Of a DNA stretch of 34,553 bases, positions 31,496-34,553 are shown in pieces; within the stretch, counting starts at the first letter, position 1; each line of letters starts with the position of its first letter. The position numbers were made by a program, and so were the translations under genes. The notes below the pieces were generated by a model. It was not told the origin of the DNA. It ran no database searches and saw only the letters and a list, made by a program, of their open reading frames with translations. Source of the DNA: JAGVSV01 sp040766135 (lineage in GTDB: Bacteria > Bacillota > Clostridia > Christensenellales > Aristaeellaceae); assembly GCA_040766135.1 (NCBI GenBank), contig JAXGRA010000018.1:1-34553 (forward strand). The letters are read 5' to 3'.

Positions 31496-32563
31496 CTAAA
31501 TAACTTCCAGATAGTCCTTGTCCGGCAGCGCCGGGAACGGGGCATGCGGCAGCACCTGATACCAGAACGCCACTGAGGCCAGATCGTCCTGCAGCGGCAG
31601 GTAGCGCCCGCCCTCGCGCCAGCCCAACGCCTGGATGGTCACGCGCAGGTCTTTTTCAAAGTAGATGGGGTCGGTAATGTGCCAGCGGTACAGGCCAAAG
31701 CGGAATTGGCTTTTATACAGTGTATCGGGGGTAATGACCTGATGCAGTCCTGAATAGGGCGTAGAAAACGTGGCGTAGTTGGCGTGCGTCTTGGGGTCTT
31801 CAAAGTTGTAGCTGCCGCAGAAATAATCCTCCGTGCCCGTGCCACAGATGGTGGGGAATTCCTTGTCGCCATCCATATAGAACTTGATCTCGCCCTCGCC
31901 CCACCAGCCGGAATTGTTCACACCCCAGGCCATATATGTGCCCACATATTTGCCGCGCCCCTTGATGCCGTCCACGATGGTATAGTCCTGCTTATAGGGC
32001 AGCGGGTTGGTGCGCCGGAACTGCGCGTGGAAATAGGCCTCGTCCTCGCCCACCTCGCACAGGCAGTAGTCGATCTGATAATAGATAACCATCCTGTCCG
32101 CAGAGCGGTTGGTCAGCGTTATTTTGGCGTGTTTTCTGAACGGCATCGGCCAGTAGCAGTTGAACGCCGAGCCGGGGTTGACGCACACGGCCAGCGAGCT
32201 TAGCTGTGCGTATTCATTCCATCCCATGCAGAAGAAATCGCCCACCGGGCTTTCCACGCTGGGGTGCTCTTGGCCATCCCAGTACATGCGCAGTATGGTG
32301 TTGCGCCACTTGCCCGAAGGGGTAAGCCAGATATGATTGATGATGCCGCTGCCCGTGATGTCGGCAATGGTCAGCGTTTCGCCGGGCTTGATCACGACAT
32401 AGGGGTTCACTTTCCAGCCGCGCCCCAAATCGCGCGCAGCGGCCGCCGCCACGCCGTCGGCCAGCTCCGCCATGCCGCCGCGGCCCTTTTCGCCGTGTAT
32501 GTTTTCGGCAGAAAGTGAGCGCGATACTTTTTGTTCCAGCTTGCTCAGGTTGTCCAAAGTCAT
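31496..32563 (-). CDS. GH172 (DUF2961) glycoside hydrolase
   Basis: This 355-residue protein matches the DUF2961 family, now GH172, which includes difructose-dianhydride enzymes and exo-alpha-D-arabinofuranosidases. Typical segments are GSGIINHIWLTPSGKWRNTILRMYWDGQ (residues about 82-110), VESPVGDFFCMGW, FYMDGDKEFPTICGTGTEDYF with Glu245 as a likely catalytic residue, and GLYRWHITDPIYFEKDLRV. It is probably cytoplasmic, as no signal peptide is seen. The start is ATG 32563 behind AAAGGAG. The operon continues with the aldo/keto reductase. The sugar released could be D-fructofuranose, D-arabinofuranose or a related furanose. Confidence 0.9.
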   Translation of the reverse strand: MTLDNLSKLEQKVSRSLSAENIHGEKGRGGMAELADGVAAAAARDLGRGWKVNPYVVIKPGETLTIADITGSGIINHIWLTPSGKWRNTILRMYWDGQEHPSVESPVGDFFCMGWNEYAQLSSLAVCVNPGSAFNCYWPMPFRKHAKITLTNRSADRMVIYYQIDYCLCEVGEDEAYFHAQFRRTNPLPYKQDYTIVDGIKGRGKYVGTYMAWGVNNSGWWGEGEIKFYMDGDKEFPTICGTGTEDYFCGSYNFEDPKTHANYATFSTPYSGLHQVITPDTLYKSQFRFGLYRWHITDPIYFEKDLRVTIQALGWREGGRYLPLQDDLASVAFWYQVLPHAPFPALPDKDYLEVI

Positions 32564-32596
32564 AACCTTTTCTCCTTTATATGGTTGGTTATATTC

Positions 32597-32625
32597 ATCA
32601 TAGGCGCGGCGCGGTGCGCTGTCAA
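32597..32625 (-). promoter_or_regulatory. Promoter of the GH172 operon
   Basis: On the minus strand TTGACA (32620-32625) and TATGAT (32597-32602) are 17 bases apart. Its -35 box is one base from that of the divergent xth promoter. Confidence 0.75.
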
Positions 32626-32626
32626 C

Positions 32627-32655
32627 TTGCCGATGCCCCGGCTGCACGCTATACT
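32627..32655 (+). promoter_or_regulatory. Promoter of the xth-nudix operon
   Basis: TTGCCG (32627-32632) and TATACT (32650-32655) have a 17-base spacer, 28 bases before the xth start codon. Confidence 0.7.
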
Positions 32656-32682
32656 GTTTGGTAGAACCATGGAGGTGAGGGA

Positions 32683-33435
32683 ATGAAGCTGATATCCTGG
32701 AATGTCAATGGGTTCCGCTCTGTATTGGGCAAGGGATTCCATGATTATTTTGAACAGCTGGACGCGGATTTTTTCTGCCTGCAGGAGACCAAGATGCAGG
32801 AGGGGCAGGCCGATTTTTCGCCGGAGGGCTACCATATATATTATCACTCCGCGCAGCGCAAGGGCTATTCCGGCACGGCGGTGTTTGCGCGGAAAGAGCC
32901 CATGAACATCCGGCATGGCCTGTTTGATCGGCATCTGGACGAAGGCCGCGTAATCACGATGGAGTATCCCGACTTTTATCTGGTCAACTGCTATGTGCCC
33001 AACGCGCAGCCGGAATTAAAGCGCATCGACTACCGCATGGAGTTTGAGGATGATATGCGCGCGCATCTGATGGCGCTGGATAGGGAAAAGCCCGTCATCT
33101 ACTGCGGCGACCTGAACGTTGCGCACAATGAAATTGACTTAAGGCACCCCAAGCCTAACCGCGGCAACGCCGGGTTTTCCGACCAGGAGCGCGGTAAAAT
33201 GACGGAACTGCTGGCGGCAGGCTTTACCGATACGTTCCGCCACCTATACCCGGACAAAACCGATGCATATACCTGGTGGTCGTATCTGACCGGTGCGCGC
33301 AAAACCAACGCCGGCTGGCGCTTTGACTATTTCATCGTATCCCGGCGGCTCAACGATCATATCCGCGACGCCACCATTCATGCCGACATCATGGGCAGCG
33401 ATCACTGCCCGGTGGGGTTGCATATCTCACTGTAA
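32683..33435 (+). CDS. xth: Exodeoxyribonuclease III
   Basis: This 250-residue protein is a standard ExoIII/APE1-type AP endonuclease of base-excision repair. It shows MKLISWNVNGFRS, FFCLQETKMQ (catalytic Glu), YSGTAVFARKEP, YCGDLNVAHNEIDL, WRFDYFIVS and GSDHCPVGL (catalytic His). All key residues are present. The start is ATG 32683 with GGAGGTGAGGG upstream. It is followed after 12 bases by a Nudix hydrolase gene in the same operon. Confidence 0.96.
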   Translation: MKLISWNVNGFRSVLGKGFHDYFEQLDADFFCLQETKMQEGQADFSPEGYHIYYHSAQRKGYSGTAVFARKEPMNIRHGLFDRHLDEGRVITMEYPDFYLVNCYVPNAQPELKRIDYRMEFEDDMRAHLMALDREKPVIYCGDLNVAHNEIDLRHPKPNRGNAGFSDQERGKMTELLAAGFTDTFRHLYPDKTDAYTWWSYLTGARKTNAGWRFDYFIVSRRLNDHIRDATIHADIMGSDHCPVGLHISL

Positions 33436-33447
33436 AAAGGAGGAAAT

Positions 33448-34077
33448 ATGTCCCAGCAGGATATCAGGGAAACCTTTGTGGCCAGCCAGCCCATCTTTGA
33501 CGGCAAGGTCATCAAGGTGGAAACCTGGCAGGTGCGCCTGCCTGACGGCCGCCCCGCACAGCGCGAGGTGGTGCGGCATGTGGGCGCGGCTGCCATCGTC
33601 CCGGTGGATGAGCGCGGGTATATCACGCTGGTGCGGCAGCACCGCGTGGTCATCAATGAAGTTACTTGGGAAATCCCGGCGGGCAAGTTAGACTTCCCCG
33701 GCGAGGATCCCCTGGTGTGCGCCCAGCGTGAATTGAGCGAGGAAACCGGTCTGTCCGCGCGCACCTGGCGCAAGCTGGTGGATGCTGTCAGCACGCCCGG
33801 TTACTGCACCGAGAGCATTGGCCTATACCTGGCCACGGATTTGACGCGCCATGCCGCGCATACCGATGAGGATGAGTTTTTGTCGGTGGCTTCCATCCCG
33901 CTGACCGAGGCCGTGGAGCGCGCCATGCGCGGCGAGTTCCGCGATATGAAAACCAGCCTGGGCATATTGATGGCCTATTATGCCCTGAACGCATCGCAGC
34001 ACCTGCCCATGCAGGATGCTGTGCCCGGTCCCTGTGCGCAGGCCTGGTATCCGCGCGCCGAAGGGACGCAGGGATGA
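33448..34077 (+). CDS. Nudix hydrolase, ADP-ribose pyrophosphatase type
   Basis: This 209-residue protein resembles NudF-type ADP-ribose pyrophosphatases: an N-terminal beta domain (IFDGKVIKVETWQVRLPDG), AAIVPVDERGYITLVRQHR, then the Nudix box GKLDFPGEDPLVCAQRELSEETG (residues about 75-97). From E onward the box fits (E-x7-RE-x2-EE-x-G), but six rather than five residues separate the first Gly and Glu. The C-terminus after about residue 185 is an unrelated Pro/Ala-rich tail. The start is ATG 33448 behind AAAAGGAGG. It should remove ADP-ribose or similar nucleotides. Its stop overlaps the next small gene by four bases. Confidence 0.9.
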   Translation: MSQQDIRETFVASQPIFDGKVIKVETWQVRLPDGRPAQREVVRHVGAAAIVPVDERGYITLVRQHRVVINEVTWEIPAGKLDFPGEDPLVCAQRELSEETGLSARTWRKLVDAVSTPGYCTESIGLYLATDLTRHAAHTDEDEFLSVASIPLTEAVERAMRGEFRDMKTSLGILMAYYALNASQHLPMQDAVPGPCAQAWYPRAEGTQG

Positions 34078-34247
34078 AGCGCTCCAACCCCATGTTTGTG
34101 GCATGGATCGTTTTTCTGGTGTTCCTTATTCTGTGCGGGGCGGCGCTTATATGGGCGGGTGTGCTGAAGGGCAAGCCCGTGCCGCGCTTTGCCCAGCACC
34201 CGGTGCAAGCCATACATCCTTTGGATGTCTATCATTATGCGGCGTAA
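34074..34247 (+). CDS. 57-residue single-span membrane protein
   Basis: The ATG overlaps the Nudix stop codon as ATGA. The product starts MKRSNPMFVAW and has one membrane helix (about 8-30, WIVFLVFLILCGAALIWAG) followed by a basic, proline-containing tail (LKGKPVPRFAQHP). The positive residues on both sides leave the topology uncertain. No family is recognised. The coupling and clean membrane pattern support a real gene. GGGACGCAGGG precedes the start as a weak ribosome binding site. Confidence 0.6.
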   Translation: MKRSNPMFVAWIVFLVFLILCGAALIWAGVLKGKPVPRFAQHPVQAIHPLDVYHYAA

Positions 34248-34260
34248 GTTTCAGGAGCTT

Positions 34261-34553
34261 ATGCTGACCGAGGAGCCTATCACAGGCTGGGAGAGGACCT
34301 TTCGCGATATGCCGCAGCTGGTTACGCCGCATTTGCTGCTGCGCGCGCCGCGCATGGGCGATGCGCAGGATATGTACGATTATTCGCGCGATGTGGAGGT
34401 GGCGCGTTACGTGCTGTGGGATGCGCACCGCAGCATATACGAAACGCGCTCGCACCTGCGCCATCTGATCCGGCGCAACCAGCGCGGCGGTCCCGGCACC
34501 TTTGCCGTGGTGGAGCGCCAGAGCAACCGCATGATCGGCACCATCGGCTACAC
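34261..34553 (+). CDS. GNAT acetyltransferase, RimJ/RimL type (truncated by window end)
   Basis: The open frame runs off the window. The product reads MLTEEPITGWERTF, then VTPHLLLRAPRMGDAQDMYDYSRDVEVARYVLW, the typical start of RimJ/RimL-type acetyltransferases (T..L.LR....D...m...s.d..v..y), and continues to MIGTIGY. The acetyl-CoA loop lies beyond the edge. ATG 34261 has AGGAG close upstream (three-base spacing); ATG 34237 in the same frame would overlap the previous gene and has no ribosome binding site. Confidence 0.75.
   Translation, partial: MLTEEPITGWERTFRDMPQLVTPHLLLRAPRMGDAQDMYDYSRDVEVARYVLWDAHRSIYETRSHLRHLIRRNQRGGPGTFAVVERQSNRMIGTIGY

Noticed and set aside
1..34553. CRISPR array, tRNA, rRNA or insertion sequence
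   Set aside because: No regularly spaced repeats, cloverleaf-like or rRNA-like stretches, or transposase frames were found on reading both strands.

Overview
The window looks like chromosomal DNA of a GC-rich, Gram-positive (Firmicutes, probably Clostridia) anaerobe. The evidence is strong AGGAGG-type ribosome binding sites, promoters of the TTGACA-17-TATAAT type, a Gram-positive LexA box (GAACATATGTTC), BioY and RbsABC-type transport, and a large set of plant-polysaccharide enzymes (two GH78 alpha-L-rhamnosidase-like proteins, one GH51 arabinofuranosidase, one GH172/DUF2961 protein, one SGNH esterase). No rRNA, tRNA, CRISPR array, IS element or intact prophage was seen. The genus cannot be fixed from the sequence alone.

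Layout. 1-388: tail of an upstream gene, a terminator-like hairpin and a gene-free leader with a 22-bp tandem duplication. 389-4542: the most interesting locus, an SDR reductase overlapping a 1104-residue protein that fuses an acyl-AMP ligase, a phosphopantetheine carrier domain and a PLP-dependent alpha-oxoamine synthase. Together these could make a sphingoid-base-like long-chain amino alcohol. 4610-7249: GH78 rhamnosidase (minus). 7380-9243: a receiver-like protein with no output domain plus an SPFH protein with twin zinc ribbons. 9296-13086 (minus): GH78-like protein, BioY and an alpha/beta-hydrolase, tightly coupled. 13285-13880: two small phage-type regulators behind a promoter with a LexA-type operator. 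13933-15177: LysA-like decarboxylase. 15247-16251 (minus): flavodoxin-like protein and acetyltransferase, the former with its ribosome binding site inside a long hairpin. 16529-21463 (minus): a five-gene operon (GH51, SGNH esterase, PHP metallohydrolase, sugar isomerase-like TIM barrel, Gfo/Idh oxidoreductase) that reads as a pathway for a decorated arabinoside.

21632-24038: secreted D,D-carboxypeptidase with two peptidoglycan-binding repeats, then a cation efflux protein whose promoter is followed at once by a terminator-like hairpin. 24180-28084: CUT2/ribose-type sugar ABC transporter; its binding protein stands on a long Ala/Glu/Lys helical rod. 28119-29055: an AT-richer methyltransferase and spacer, possibly acquired. 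29056-29679: secreted protein of unknown function. 29759-30373 (minus): HD-domain phosphohydrolase. 30493-32563 (minus): GH172/DUF2961 protein with an aldo/keto reductase. 32683-34553: exonuclease III, Nudix hydrolase, a 57-residue membrane protein and a truncated GNAT acetyltransferase.

Functionally, the window combines lipid synthesis, capture and debranching of rhamnose/arabinose-rich glycans, and stress or housekeeping genes. Most promoters proposed here have an exact 17-bp spacer, and two divergent promoter pairs have abutting -35 boxes. All functional calls rest on motifs and family resemblance read by eye; no database search was run.
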